From assembly GCA_947498125.1 (NCBI GenBank), contig CANMJH010000001.1:1550001-1614000 (forward strand): 64,000 nt of DNA. The letters run 5' to 3'. Each line of letters opens with the position of its first letter. Position 1 is the first letter of the stretch. A program made the translations under genes and the position numbers. Below the pieces are notes generated by a model. It made no database searches and had not been told where the DNA came from. It saw only the letters and a program-made list of their open reading frames with translations. The stretch is from an uncultured Nioella sp. GTDB taxonomy: Bacteria > Pseudomonadota > Alphaproteobacteria > Rhodobacterales > Rhodobacteraceae. Below are positions 41,271 to 50,831 of the stretch, piece after piece.

Positions 41271-42278
41271 ATGAAGACCCAGCAAGTCATTCTCGCCAAT
41301 CGTCCGGTTGGCATTCCCGGCCCTGATCACTTCGACATTAGCGAGACTCATCTTGGCGCGCCTAAACCCGGACAGATGTTGATTAAGGTAACGCATTGGT
41401 CGATTGATCCTGCCATGCGCGGCTGGGCAAATGATGTGCCCAATTACTCGCCGCCTGTTGCACTCGGCGATCCGATGCGCAGTTTTGGGGTCGGGGAAGT
41501 TCTGGCCTCAAACCACCCGAATTATTCGGCCGGCGATTTGGTGCATGGAATGTTTGGTTGGCAAACGGCTGTGCTCAGCGATGGATCCGAAATTGACCGA
41601 AAGATACCAGAGACGGATTTGCCCCGCTCTTACGCGCTTGGTGTGTTGGGTTTGAATGGCTGCACAGCCTATCTGGGCCTGACGAAAATTTGCGAGGCCA
41701 AGACCGGCGACACCGTGGTGGTTTCGACGGCAGCGGGGGCTGTCGGCTCGGCTGTTGGGCAAATCGCCAAGATCCTTGGATGCCGCACTGTTGGCATTGC
41801 GGGCGGGCCTGAAAAAACCGCGCTCTGCCGTGAAGCGTTCGGCTATGACGCCGCGATTGATTACAAATCCGAGAACATCAGCGACGCGCTCGCGCAGCAT
41901 TGCCCTGAGGGGGTGGATTGCTATTTCGACAATACCTGCGGTCCGATATCGGATGCCGTAATGGCGCATTTGGCGCTTGGCGCTAGGATCACTGTCTGCG
42001 GCACTTCCGCTGAAACAGTCTGGGATCCAATCCCAACAGGCCCGAGGGTTCATCGCCAACTTTTGGTTGCGCGTGCCCGAATGCAGGGCTTTTTGATCTT
42101 TGACCACAAGGAAGACATGGCGGCCGCACGGGCCGCTCTGGCAGGATATCTGCGCGATGGCAGGTTGCAGGTTCGCGAACATATTCTGAAAGGACCCGAG
42201 GCCGCGATGAGCGCGATTGGAATGCTCTATGAAGGGCGCAACACCGGCAAACTGATTGTCGATGTCAGCGACGCATAA
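41271..42278 (+). CDS. NADP-dependent oxidoreductase of the zinc-free MDR family
   Basis: 335 residues. GroES-like N-terminal domain with THWSIDPAMRGWANDVPNYS, then a Rossmann domain with STAAGAVGSAVGQIAKILGC and GIAGGPEKTALCREAFGYDA. This is the leukotriene B4 dehydrogenase/CurA-like class (2-alkenal or prostaglandin reductase type). No zinc ligands are seen. It is the first host gene after attR; its start at 41271 lies 88 bases from the att repeat. Confidence 0.85.
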   Translation: MKTQQVILANRPVGIPGPDHFDISETHLGAPKPGQMLIKVTHWSIDPAMRGWANDVPNYSPPVALGDPMRSFGVGEVLASNHPNYSAGDLVHGMFGWQTAVLSDGSEIDRKIPETDLPRSYALGVLGLNGCTAYLGLTKICEAKTGDTVVVSTAAGAVGSAVGQIAKILGCRTVGIAGGPEKTALCREAFGYDAAIDYKSENISDALAQHCPEGVDCYFDNTCGPISDAVMAHLALGARITVCGTSAETVWDPIPTGPRVHRQLLVARARMQGFLIFDHKEDMAAARAALAGYLRDGRLQVREHILKGPEAAMSAIGMLYEGRNTGKLIVDVSDA

Positions 42279-42292
42279 CGCAAGCGTCCCGC

Positions 42293-43564
42293 TCAGTTCT
42301 CAATGATGCTGGCATGACGGGTCTCAAGCATGGCGACGATGTCGGCCTCGACTGGGGTGATGCCATCTTCCAGCAAATCATGTTGTTCAAAGGGATCTTC
42401 CAGAAGATTGAACAACTGCGGCGCGCCGCCCTCAGGTTGCACCAATTTGAAATCGCCGACCCGCATTGCCCAGCCGAGCACAGGGTTGCCGCGTGTCTGG
42501 CGATCAGAAAAATGATCAACAAAGATGTAATCACGGCTGCTGTCGCCGCCCGCGAGCATCGGACCAAAATCAAACGCATCCGGCCCGGGATCAAGCTCGG
42601 CTCCGGCCTGCGCAGAAATCGTTGCATATAGATCCGTTACATAGACAAACCCGTCGCTTCGGCTTGCGGTGACGCCCGGCCCGGCCACGATCAGAGGCAC
42701 ATGCGTGCCGCCTTCATAAATCGTTCCCTTGGCTCCGCGACCTGGATAAAGGTCTCTTGCGACTTGACCGGGCGTGCCATTGTCGCCGACAAAAATCACA
42801 ACGGTATCTTCTGGGACGGTCTCCAGAAGCCGACCAATCTCGGTATCCATTGCCTCTAGCGCGGCGTTATAGAGCGGCAGCGGGTTTCGGCGCGAATTGC
42901 CCTCTGGCACCTCGCCGGTCAACAGATCAGCGGGCGGCGCGTGAAACGGCGTGTGCGGCGCATTATAGGCCAGCCAGAGAAACCATGGATCGTCCTGCGC
43001 GCCGGTCCATTCAATCGCCCGGTCGGTCAGAACACGTGTCGAATAGCCCTCGACAGGAACCTCATGACCGCCTGACACGGCGGTCCAGGTTTCATAATCC
43101 CTAATGCCGCCCTGAAACGGGCCAAAGAACGCCGGCACCCCCAGATGCGCGGGATGGTTCAACCCATTACCGCCCTGCCCCAAATGCCATTTTCCTATCA
43201 GGTTTGTGGCGTAACCGGTGGGTTCAAGTACATCAAAGAGGCTGGTCACATCTTCTTGCAATCCGTCCTCTTCCCCGCGCGGAACCGGCGCGCCTATCCC
43301 GGTACGAAACCCATATTGGCCGGTCAGGATTGAGGCCCGAGTTGGCGAACAAAGCGGCGCGGCATAGGCGTTTTCAAAGACCATTCCCTCGGCACAGAGT
43401 GCTTCGATCACCGGCATGGTCGCCTGTTGTTGGCCAACGGAATAGCAAGCCGAGGCATCAAGGCCCATATCATCGGCGATGATAAGCAAGATATTTGGTT
43501 GGGCCACAGCAGACGAGGCAATGGCCGTGAACCCCAGAGCGGTCACAAGGCGGATCGGTTTCAT
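42293..43564 (-). CDS. Secreted sulfatase
   Basis: 423 residues. Signal peptide (residues 1-21, KPIRLVTALGFTAIASSAVA). NILLIIADDMG supplies metal-binding Asp pairs, and LCSPTRASILTG is the sulfatase signature with Cys72, which must be converted to formylglycine. Also VGDNGTPGQ and GAKGTIYEGGTHVPLI. Start: ATG at 43564 with AAAGGCTCC-like site (CAGGAGCC) in front. It is convergent with the oxidoreductase gene. Probably desulfates algal or other marine sulfated compounds in the periplasm. Confidence 0.88.
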   Translation of the reverse strand: MKPIRLVTALGFTAIASSAVAQPNILLIIADDMGLDASACYSVGQQQATMPVIEALCAEGMVFENAYAAPLCSPTRASILTGQYGFRTGIGAPVPRGEEDGLQEDVTSLFDVLEPTGYATNLIGKWHLGQGGNGLNHPAHLGVPAFFGPFQGGIRDYETWTAVSGGHEVPVEGYSTRVLTDRAIEWTGAQDDPWFLWLAYNAPHTPFHAPPADLLTGEVPEGNSRRNPLPLYNAALEAMDTEIGRLLETVPEDTVVIFVGDNGTPGQVARDLYPGRGAKGTIYEGGTHVPLIVAGPGVTASRSDGFVYVTDLYATISAQAGAELDPGPDAFDFGPMLAGGDSSRDYIFVDHFSDRQTRGNPVLGWAMRVGDFKLVQPEGGAPQLFNLLEDPFEQHDLLEDGITPVEADIVAMLETRHASIIEN

Positions 43565-43630
43565 CAAAGGCTCCTGAAAAGGCAGATTCCCCATCTAGCA
43601 CGAATCAACTGCGCAATTCCGTCGGGATCA

Positions 43631-44560
43631 TTAGTCTAGCCGCGCGAGCCGCTCGAAAAAGAGGGCTTTAACCGCCTCCACATCGACGCCCATACAGACG
43701 TCGACTGGCGCCCGCGTGCCGCTGTCATCCTGCACCGTCGCCCCCACCTCATCGCCTTGAGTGATGACTTTCAACGGAACGGGGCGCGTTTCAAAAAGGT
43801 CCGGGTAAAGGCAGGCAATCACGGCGGCAGGGTCATGCAAAGAGCATCCCCCAAACTTCCCAACGCTTTCATAAAACGCCAGATAGAAAACACTCATCTC
43901 TTTCAGCATCCCGCCAAGGCGCGGCGCGCGCATCGCGATTTCGTCGAAATCTGAAGCCGGACACAGAATTTGATGTGTGACATCCAGTCCAACGAGAGTG
44001 ATCGCGGCAGATGAGGCAAAGACAATGTCCGCTGCATGCGGGTCATGGTAGATATTTGCTTCGGCATGTGACGTGATATTTCCGCCCGCTTCCAGAGACC
44101 CGCCCATGATCACGATGCGGGCCACGTTACTTGCAAACTCAGGGTCAAGCTGTATGGCTTCGGCGATATTGGTCAATGGTCCGATGGGGCATAGGATAAG
44201 CTCGCCCCTATGCGCGCGGGCCATGCGCACAAGGTACTCTGCCGCGTTTTCTTTGATAGGGTCACCTTTGGGGTGTTCCGGCGGGATGTCGCCAAAACCT
44301 TCATCCCCATGGACATGGTGCGACGGCGGAAATGCTGGAAGGTTCAAGGGTTTTGACGCCCCCTCAGCGACGATGCAGTTCAGCCCGGCAGCTTCGACCA
44401 ATCGCAACGCATTGCGGGTAGCTTGCGCCACGTGGACATTGCCAAAGATTGAGGTGAGGCCCAAGAGGTCAATCCCCGGCTCGCCCGCCGCCCAAAAGAT
44501 CGCCATCGCATCATCAATGCCGGGATCCGTGTCGATAATCAATTTCATTGGCTTAGTCAT
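43631..44560 (-). CDS. Inosine/uridine-preferring nucleoside hydrolase
   Basis: 309 residues. LIIDTDPGIDDAMAIFWAAG is the Asp-rich calcium site of the family. GPLTNIAEAIQLDPEF and VIMGGSLEAGGNITSHAEAN are the other conserved strands, and a later SLHDPAAVI gives the last Asp. It splits ribonucleosides to base and ribose in salvage. It stands alone here, between the sulfatase and a GrpB-family gene. Confidence 0.9.
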   Translation of the reverse strand: MTKPMKLIIDTDPGIDDAMAIFWAAGEPGIDLLGLTSIFGNVHVAQATRNALRLVEAAGLNCIVAEGASKPLNLPAFPPSHHVHGDEGFGDIPPEHPKGDPIKENAAEYLVRMARAHRGELILCPIGPLTNIAEAIQLDPEFASNVARIVIMGGSLEAGGNITSHAEANIYHDPHAADIVFASSAAITLVGLDVTHQILCPASDFDEIAMRAPRLGGMLKEMSVFYLAFYESVGKFGGCSLHDPAAVIACLYPDLFETRPVPLKVITQGDEVGATVQDDSGTRAPVDVCMGVDVEAVKALFFERLARLD

Positions 44561-44676
44561 GATCGCAACCTAAATCTTGCAGAAACCCGAACGGTATTTT
44601 ACCGCAAAGACCGATGCCAGCGTTTTTGCTAAGATCGACACGATCAATTGCAGACGAGAATTGGGAAAATCTGATC

Positions 44677-45210
44677 ATGGATGTTCATCTTTGCCCACAC
44701 GATCCAACATGGGCCGCGCAATTCAGTGCCGAAGCCGACTGCATCAAAGCAGCTTTGACGCCTCTGCCGATACGGCTTACCCATATCGGCAGCACATCTA
44801 TCCCAAACATTTTTTCTAAACCGATCATCGATATTTTGGGCGAGGTTGCGAACCTAGAAATGCTTGATCTGGCTAGTGAAACCCTTGCGCCACTGGGGTA
44901 TTCTGCAAAAGGAGCGTTTGGAATCCCGGGACGCCGTTATTTCAGTAAATCCGACGAGTCCGGTATACGTAGCCACCATCTGCATGTCTTTGAATCCGGC
45001 TCAGAAGGCGCGTTGCGCCACCGCGCCTTTCGAGACTACCTTTGCGCCTTTCCCAAGATTGCGGCGGAATATTCTGCCCTAAAGCTGCAATTGATAAAGA
45101 ACCAACCCACCGATTGGGACAGCTACATGGACGGCAAAGATCCATTCATTAAACGCACAGAACAAGACGCACTGGCATGGGCGCAAACTGTTCAAGATTT
45201 TCGCGCTTAA
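44677..45210 (+). CDS. GrpB/UPF0157 family nucleotidyltransferase-like protein
   Basis: 177 residues. HDPTWAAQFSAEADCIKAAL then LTHIGSTSIPNIFSKPIIDI is the GrpB signature (HIGSTSVPGL..KPIIDI). RSHHLHVFESGSE and a C-terminal YMDGKDPFIKRTEQDAL complete it. The fold is of the nucleotidyltransferase superfamily; substrate is unknown. The start at 44677 was chosen at the Met next to the domain start; a Met 21 codons earlier is possible. Confidence 0.85.
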   Translation: MDVHLCPHDPTWAAQFSAEADCIKAALTPLPIRLTHIGSTSIPNIFSKPIIDILGEVANLEMLDLASETLAPLGYSAKGAFGIPGRRYFSKSDESGIRSHHLHVFESGSEGALRHRAFRDYLCAFPKIAAEYSALKLQLIKNQPTDWDSYMDGKDPFIKRTEQDALAWAQTVQDFRA

Positions 45211-45324
45211 CAGCTAAGAATGCTAGGCCGCAAACCCTGAATTGGCCGACCACCCGGCAGCCAGTTCATTCAAGACAAAAATGACCACAAGCTAACGTTT
45301 GCAAATCGGCGTAGATGCCGGCGT

Positions 45325-46422
45325 TTAAGCGTTGAAAAGGAAATGCAATACATCGCCATCCTTGACGATGTAGCTTTTGCCTTCGACCCGCATCTTTCCG
45401 GCCTCTTTGGCGCCGCTTTCGCCATTTCCGGCAATGTAGTCATCATAAGCGATGGTTTCTGAGCGGATAAAACCACGTTCGAAATCACCGTGAATAACGC
45501 CGGCGGCCTGAGGTGCGGCAGTGCCGTGCCGGATGGTCCACGCGCGGGCCTCTTTTGGGCCAACAGTGAAATAGGTCTCGAGGTTTAATAGCCCATAGCC
45601 TGCGCGGATCAGACGATCCAGACCTGCCTCTTCCAAACCCATCTCGGTCAGGAACATCTCGGCCTCGTCTTCTTCCAACTGGCTAATTTCTTCTTCAATC
45701 GCCGCTGAAATAATCACATGGGCCGCGCCTTGCTCTTCGGCCATTTTTACGACGCGGTCGGAAAACTCATTCCCTGTGGCTGAAGATCCTTCATCGACAT
45801 TGCAGACATAAAGGATCGGCTTGGTGGTCAAGAGCTGCAGCATTTTCCATGCTTTGGCGTCTTCGGCGTCTACCTCAACCAATCGGGCGGGTTTGCCCTC
45901 TTCCAGCATCGCTTGCGCATCGGCCAAAAGCCGTTCTTGCTGGGCCGCTTCTTTGTCGCCGCCTTTCAGCTTGCGCACCAAATTGGCGCGGCGCTTTTCG
46001 ATGCTCTCAAGATCCGCCAGCATAAGCTCGGTCTCGATGGTTTCAGCATCCGCTATCGGATCGATCCGCCCGTCGACATGCGTGATGTCGCCATCTTCAA
46101 AGCAGCGCAAAACCTGCGCAATCGCGTCGGTTTCCCGGATATTGGCCAAGAATTGGTTGCCCAGACCTTCACCCTGCGACGCCCCTTTTACGAGGCCCGC
46201 AATATCCACAAATGTCATCCGTGCCGGGATAATCTGTTTGGATCCGGCAATCGCCGCCAGTTTATCCAAACGCGGGTCCGGGACGGCCACGTCTCCGACA
46301 TTGGGTTCGATCGTGCAAAACGGAAAATTCGCCGCCTGCGCCGCCGCTGTTTTCGTCAGCGCGTTAAACAGCGTGGATTTGCCAACATTCGGCAGCCCAA
46401 CAATTCCCATTTTGAAGCCCAT
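45325..46422 (-). CDS. ychF: Ribosome-binding GTPase/ATPase YchF
   Basis: 365 residues, the usual length. GIVGLPNVGKSTLFNALT is G1; FPFCTIEPNVGDVAVPDPRL is the YchF-specific stretch; VDIAGLVKGASQGEGLGNQF is G3. The C-terminal TGS domain reads ARAWTIRHGTAAPQAAGVIH to GKSYIVKDGDVLHFLF. Family members bind ATP better than GTP and touch the ribosome. No separate terminator was found behind it. Confidence 0.95.
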   Translation of the reverse strand: MGFKMGIVGLPNVGKSTLFNALTKTAAAQAANFPFCTIEPNVGDVAVPDPRLDKLAAIAGSKQIIPARMTFVDIAGLVKGASQGEGLGNQFLANIRETDAIAQVLRCFEDGDITHVDGRIDPIADAETIETELMLADLESIEKRRANLVRKLKGGDKEAAQQERLLADAQAMLEEGKPARLVEVDAEDAKAWKMLQLLTTKPILYVCNVDEGSSATGNEFSDRVVKMAEEQGAAHVIISAAIEEEISQLEEDEAEMFLTEMGLEEAGLDRLIRAGYGLLNLETYFTVGPKEARAWTIRHGTAAPQAAGVIHGDFERGFIRSETIAYDDYIAGNGESGAKEAGKMRVEGKSYIVKDGDVLHFLFNA

Positions 46423-46529
46423 GATCGGCCCTCCGTATCCAAGGTTTTGCGCCTTCTATGCCGTCCCAGTCCGCGCCGCAATCTCGATGTGCTATCCTTC
46501 TTGGCGATTCCCTAACTTTTGAGGCTGCT

Positions 46530-46946
46530 ATGCGTTTTGTCCCCTATATCCATTTCAATGATTGCTGCGCCGAAGCTATGGCGTTTTACGCTGAGGTTTT
46601 TGGCGGTGATAACTTACTGCTGATGCCCTATTCCGAGGCGCCTGCAGATTTGGGTTTTCCCGAAACGGATCGGATCATGCACGCATCGCTGTCGCTAGGC
46701 GATGGTGCCACGCTCATGGCCTCGGACAATCCGCCGGGCATGCCCGCATCGCCGCAACAATCCGTCTCAGTCTCGATGGATTATGACACTGTAGACGAGG
46801 CTAGGCGCATCTTTGATCTATTGGATGCCGATGGCGATGTGATCATGCCGTTTGAAGAGAATTTCTTTTCCCAAGGGTTTGGCATGACACGCGATAAGTT
46901 CGGAACCCATTGGATGGTGATGGGCCCCGACAAGGCAATGGGATAA
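46530..46946 (+). CDS. VOC-fold (PhnB-like) protein
   Basis: 138 residues. MRFVPYIHFNDCCAEAMAFY then AEVFGGDNLLLMPYSEAPAD is the PhnB/glyoxalase-like start, and the last strand reads FGMTRDKFGTHWMVMG with the usual 'D.FG..W'. Start at 46530 chosen at the domain start (GAGGC in front). Divergent from ychF. Substrate is unknown; the family includes 3-demethylubiquinone-like and antibiotic-resistance proteins. Confidence 0.82.
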   Translation: MRFVPYIHFNDCCAEAMAFYAEVFGGDNLLLMPYSEAPADLGFPETDRIMHASLSLGDGATLMASDNPPGMPASPQQSVSVSMDYDTVDEARRIFDLLDADGDVIMPFEENFFSQGFGMTRDKFGTHWMVMGPDKAMG

Positions 46947-47777
46947 CTAAGCAGTTAAAGCGCGGGTCAATCCGGCGATTTCAATCGGAGCGCCGGATCC
47001 GTGTTGGGGTGTGACCCAAAGCTCGGACGGCGCGCCCATATCGACGCCTTGGATCACCCGAAATGGGGCGGAGTATCCGGCATAATCGCGCAAGACACCG
47101 GCAAGCGCTGCCGCAGCGGCGCCTGTCGCCGGATCTTCATAGACGCCATGTCCCGCAAAGGCATTGCGGCTATGGATCACCTCGGGCGTTTCGCGCCAGA
47201 TCATATTGACCGTGACCAACTGCAAACGTTGCATGAACTTTGCACCGATATCAAAATCATAGGACATCTCGGCCAAAGGCGCTCGCGATTTTAGCGGCAA
47301 AAGCAAATGCTTTGACCCGCCATGCACGAAGGCGACCGGCAGGTCATTGTCCATTTCCTTGTCGGAAAATCCAAAAATCTGTAACGCTTCTGCTTTTGTC
47401 GCATCGTCCGCAAACTCGAACTTGGTCTCGGGCGATATAAGCCGCGCGCCCCAGATGCCATTTTCTTGATAGGCTTCCACTGATATTTTGGCGTCGTTAA
47501 TTTGAAGGGAATACCGTCCTGCCCCAACAGACGCACCAAGTGAAGCGCCCAAGGCAATCGTCGCATGGCCGCAAAAGGCCACCTCTAATTCCGGGGCAAA
47601 ATACCGGACCCTGTAGCCTTCGCCTAAAGGGGCAGCAAAGGCTGTTTCGGAATACCCGATTTCCGCAGCTACACGCTGCATTTCATGCGCTGATGGCATT
47701 GTCTTGGCCAAAACGACGCCTGCGGGATTTCCGCCAACCCCATCCTTAGTAAATGCTGCCACTCGTTGAATATCCAT
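46947..47777 (-). CDS. PhzF-family epimerase/isomerase
   Basis: 276 residues. VAAFTKDGVGGNPAGVVLAK is the PhzF start and GYSETAFA supplies the catalytic Glu. VRYFAPELEVAFCGHATIAL and GHGVYEDPATGAAAAALAGV are the two other signatures. Start: ATG at 47777 with AAAGGAACG in front. Family members isomerise small acids by the DAP-epimerase fold. It converges with the VOC gene, whose last base touches its stop. Confidence 0.88.
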   Translation of the reverse strand: MDIQRVAAFTKDGVGGNPAGVVLAKTMPSAHEMQRVAAEIGYSETAFAAPLGEGYRVRYFAPELEVAFCGHATIALGASLGASVGAGRYSLQINDAKISVEAYQENGIWGARLISPETKFEFADDATKAEALQIFGFSDKEMDNDLPVAFVHGGSKHLLLPLKSRAPLAEMSYDFDIGAKFMQRLQLVTVNMIWRETPEVIHSRNAFAGHGVYEDPATGAAAAALAGVLRDYAGYSAPFRVIQGVDMGAPSELWVTPQHGSGAPIEIAGLTRALTA

Positions 47778-47964
47778 GCCACGTTCCTTTCGATGTCTCC
47801 TCTCAACTTGGCGATACGTCATTCATTCTGCAAATTGATATTTATTGTATTTAACATTCCATTTCTTGAACTAAAATCTTTGAACAGCCAAAATCCGGCT
47901 TTGAGGCATTGATTTCCCCGCTGTGTTTCGCCAAACCGGTCTGGACCCAAGCTGAGGAACAAAA

Positions 47965-48756
47965 ATGTCCCGGATCGACGCCAAATTCGCTGCTCTAAAT
48001 GTCGAAGGAAAAAAGGCCTTCGTGGCCTATATCATGGCAGGCGATCCGAATTACGACGCCTCGCTTGAGGTTATGAAAGGCATGCCCGCCGCAGGTGTTG
48101 ATGTGATCGAGCTTGGCCTGCCCTTTACCGATCCAATGGCGGACGGACCCACCATCCAACTGGCCGGTCAACGCGCGCTTGAAGCCGGGATGACTTTGCA
48201 AAAGACGTTGGACATGGCGACCGAGTTTCGCAAAACCGATGACACCACGCCGATTGTTTTGATGGGATATTACAACCCGATCTATAATCGCGGCGTCGAT
48301 ACGTTTTTGAAAGACGCCAAAGCTGCGGGCATCGACGGTCTGATCGTGGTAGATCTGCCACCCGAAGAAGATGAAGAACTTTGCATTCCAGCTCAGGCCG
48401 CCGGTTTGAACTTCATTCGTCTTGCGACCCCCACAACCGACGACGCGCGCTTGCCCAAGGTGCTGCAAAACACTTCCGGCTTTGTTTACTACGTCTCAAT
48501 TACTGGCATCACAGGTGCAGCAGCCGCCGAAGCCTCGGATGTTGCGCCTGAAGTGGCCCGGATCAAAGCCGCAACAGACCTGCCTATCATCGTGGGCTTT
48601 GGCATTCGTTCACCAGAAACCGCACAATCCATCGCCTCTGTGGCTGATGGTGCCGTTGTTGGTTCGGCCATTGTCGGCGAGATCGCCGCAGGCAAACCGG
48701 CTTCTGAAGTTCTGAGCTTTGTAAAGTCGCTCGCAGATGGCGCACATCGGGCCTGA
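47965..48756 (+). CDS. trpA: Tryptophan synthase alpha chain
   Basis: 263 residues. [20 protein letters not shown], then [20 protein letters not shown] with the catalytic Glu and Asp positions. [32 protein letters not shown] and [10 protein letters not shown] complete the TIM barrel. It cleaves indoleglycerol phosphate to indole. No trpB or trpF is adjacent, so the subunit is encoded apart from its partner. An A+T-rich divergent region (47778-47964) likely holds its promoter. Confidence 0.95.
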   Translation: MSRIDAKFAALNVEGKKAFVAYIMAGDPNYDASLEVMKGMPAAGVDVIELGLPFTDPMADGPTIQLAGQRALEAGMTLQKTLDMATEFRKTDDTTPIVLMGYYNPIYNRGVDTFLKDAKAAGIDGLIVVDLPPEEDEELCIPAQAAGLNFIRLATPTTDDARLPKVLQNTSGFVYYVSITGITGAAAAEASDVAPEVARIKAATDLPIIVGFGIRSPETAQSIASVADGAVVGSAIVGEIAAGKPASEVLSFVKSLADGAHRA

Positions 48757-48918
48757 CCAGACTGCAAAATACAGCCGAAGACTGCCGCTGAAAGTATGCC
48801 GCAGACGCGACGGAATACCCAACAATCTACGTGATAACAGCAAGGCGCGGGACATGTGTTCTGCGTCTTTACATGTTATATGAGCTCCATAAATCACGCA
48901 GCATAAAGGTACTCTTCA

Positions 48919-49449
48919 ATGCGCACGTTCCTCCTTCCTATTCTCTTTGGTGCCTCAACGCTGGTCGCAGGCACAGCATTCGCAGATGAAGTAGAAATCT
49001 ACCTCACCGACATGCTGGATAATGTTCAAAACGGGTACTGCCTCGATATCGCCCGAGCGCAAGGCGCGGCTGCAAATCCCGATGACGGTCTGCAAGGACA
49101 TACCTGCTACAGCCCGGGAGGAGAGCTTGGCGTCGACCAAACTTTCGATTCTGCGCAATTTGCGGATGGCATTCTATACATGACCGAATTTGACGTCTGC
49201 GCCCAAGTGGTCTCAACTGAAGCAGGTACATCCATTGACCTTGCCACCTGTGACGGCAGCGATGCCCAGTCTTTCGCCTTTTCGGGCGATGGCACAATCA
49301 CCCCAACCTCTGCGCCTGACATGTGCCTGACGGTGGGCGAAGAGACTCGGACAGGTCGCAGCGACGCAAACCAAATAAAAGTTTTGTCGCTTGAAACATG
49401 CGACGCAGATCTTGCCGGCTACCAAGTCTGGTCTGCACGCGGGCTTTGA
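48919..49449 (+). CDS. Secreted ricin-type lectin-like protein
   Basis: 176 residues. Signal peptide MRTFLLPILFGASTLVAGTA (cleavage about FA-DE). The mature part has repeats of a beta-trefoil pattern: NGYCLDIARAQGAAANPDDG, STEAGTSIDLATCDGSDAQS and MCLTVGEETRTGRSD, with paired Cys and Q.W/F-like ends (SFAF, YQVW). It may bind sugars in the periplasm or outside. Stand-alone, followed by a strong terminator. Confidence 0.68.
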   Translation: MRTFLLPILFGASTLVAGTAFADEVEIYLTDMLDNVQNGYCLDIARAQGAAANPDDGLQGHTCYSPGGELGVDQTFDSAQFADGILYMTEFDVCAQVVSTEAGTSIDLATCDGSDAQSFAFSGDGTITPTSAPDMCLTVGEETRTGRSDANQIKVLSLETCDADLAGYQVWSARGL

Positions 49450-49483
49450 TCCTTAGTCTGACCACGAAGAATTGCGAATAGAT

Positions 49484-49513
49484 CGAGCGGCCCTATCGGC
49501 CGCTCGTTTTCGT
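49484..49513 (+). terminator. Intrinsic terminator
   Basis: CGAGCGGCC (49484-49492) pairs with GGCCGCTCG (49498-49506) around a 5-base loop and is followed by TTTTCGTTT. It lies 35 bases after the lectin-like gene and before lldD. Confidence 0.85.
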
Positions 49514-49661
49514 TTCCACCGTCTGTCCCGGCTGTCCCGATTTCCCAATCCCTCCAAATCTTTGAGCTGCTTCAAGCGCGGCATTCTGCATCAAAAATTC
49601 AGGATTGCGGAAACACTTCAAAATTGGTAATCAAACCTAACCAATTTAAGGAGATGCCCCA

Positions 49662-50831
49662 ATGACGGTCATTACCAATATCGATGATCTGAAGCGTATT
49701 CATCGGCGTCGCACACCGAAAATGTTCTATGATTACGCTGAATCTGGGTCGTGGACGGAGCAAACATTTCGAGAAAACACAAGCGATTTCAACGATATAT
49801 ATCTACGTCAACGCGTTGCCGTAGATATGACCGGGCGCAGCACCAAAACCCAAATGATTGGTCAGGACGTCGCCATGCCCGTCGCCCTTGCGCCGGTTGG
49901 GCTGACCGGAATGCAGCACGCAGATGGCGAGATTCTAGCCGCAAGAGCCGCTGAAAAATTTGGTGTGCCCTTCACTTTGTCGACTTTGTCCATCTGCTCA
50001 ATCGAAGACGTGGCCGAACACACATCGAAACCATTTTGGCTGCAGGTCTACACCCTAAAAGATAACGACTATATGCGCCGGCTGATCCAAAGGGCAAAAG
50101 ACGCCAAATGCTCGGCCATCGTCATTACGCTTGACCTACAATTGCAGGGTCAACGCCATAAAGACCTAAAAAACGGCCTCTCTGCCCCGCCAAAGCCGAC
50201 ACTCGCCACAATGGCTGATCTGGCGACGAAATGGGGCTGGGGCATCAAGATGCTTGGCACGAAGCGTCGGTTCTTTGGCAATGTCATCGGACATGTCGAT
50301 AACGTGGACGATCCTGCATCACTGATGGACTGGACCGCCAACGCGTTTGATCACGCGATGGATTGGGACCGGGTCAAAGAGATCATGGATATGTGGGGAG
50401 GCCCGGTTATCTTGAAGGGTATTCTTGATCCGGAAGACGCCGCCCGCGCAGCAGAACTGGGCGCTGATGCCATCATTGTGTCCAATCATGGCGGGCGGCA
50501 GTTGGACGGCGCGCTCAGCTCTATTCGGATGCTGCCGTCGATCCTTGATGCCGTTGGCAGCCGCACGGAAGTGCATCTCGATAGTGGCATCCGCTCAGGC
50601 CAGGACGTCCTCAAGGCGCTCGCGATGGGGGCCAAATCCACCTATATCGGCCGCGCCTATGTCTATGGCCTTGGCGCTATGGGGGAAGCGGGCGTCACCA
50701 AGGCGCTTGAGGTCATCCATATGGAGCTGGACAAGACCATGGCCCTTTGCGGGGAACGGGATGTGACGGCACTTGGCCGCCACAACCTGCTGATCCCCAA
50801 AGGCTTTGAGGGCGATTGGCAAGATAACTAA
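49662..50831 (+). CDS. lldD: FMN-dependent L-lactate dehydrogenase
   Basis: 389 residues. Start region YDYAESGSWTEQTFREN; ALAPVGLTGMQHADGEILAA; LQVYTLKDNDYMRRLI; catalytic VSNHGGRQLDGALSSI (His in SNHGGRQ) and LDSGIRSGQDVLKALAMGAK for FMN. Oxidises L-lactate to pyruvate at the membrane, passing electrons to quinone. The wider alpha-hydroxy-acid oxidase family (glycolate, mandelate) cannot be excluded. GGAGATGCCCC precedes the ATG. Confidence 0.88.
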   Translation: MTVITNIDDLKRIHRRRTPKMFYDYAESGSWTEQTFRENTSDFNDIYLRQRVAVDMTGRSTKTQMIGQDVAMPVALAPVGLTGMQHADGEILAARAAEKFGVPFTLSTLSICSIEDVAEHTSKPFWLQVYTLKDNDYMRRLIQRAKDAKCSAIVITLDLQLQGQRHKDLKNGLSAPPKPTLATMADLATKWGWGIKMLGTKRRFFGNVIGHVDNVDDPASLMDWTANAFDHAMDWDRVKEIMDMWGGPVILKGILDPEDAARAAELGADAIIVSNHGGRQLDGALSSIRMLPSILDAVGSRTEVHLDSGIRSGQDVLKALAMGAKSTYIGRAYVYGLGAMGEAGVTKALEVIHMELDKTMALCGERDVTALGRHNLLIPKGFEGDWQDN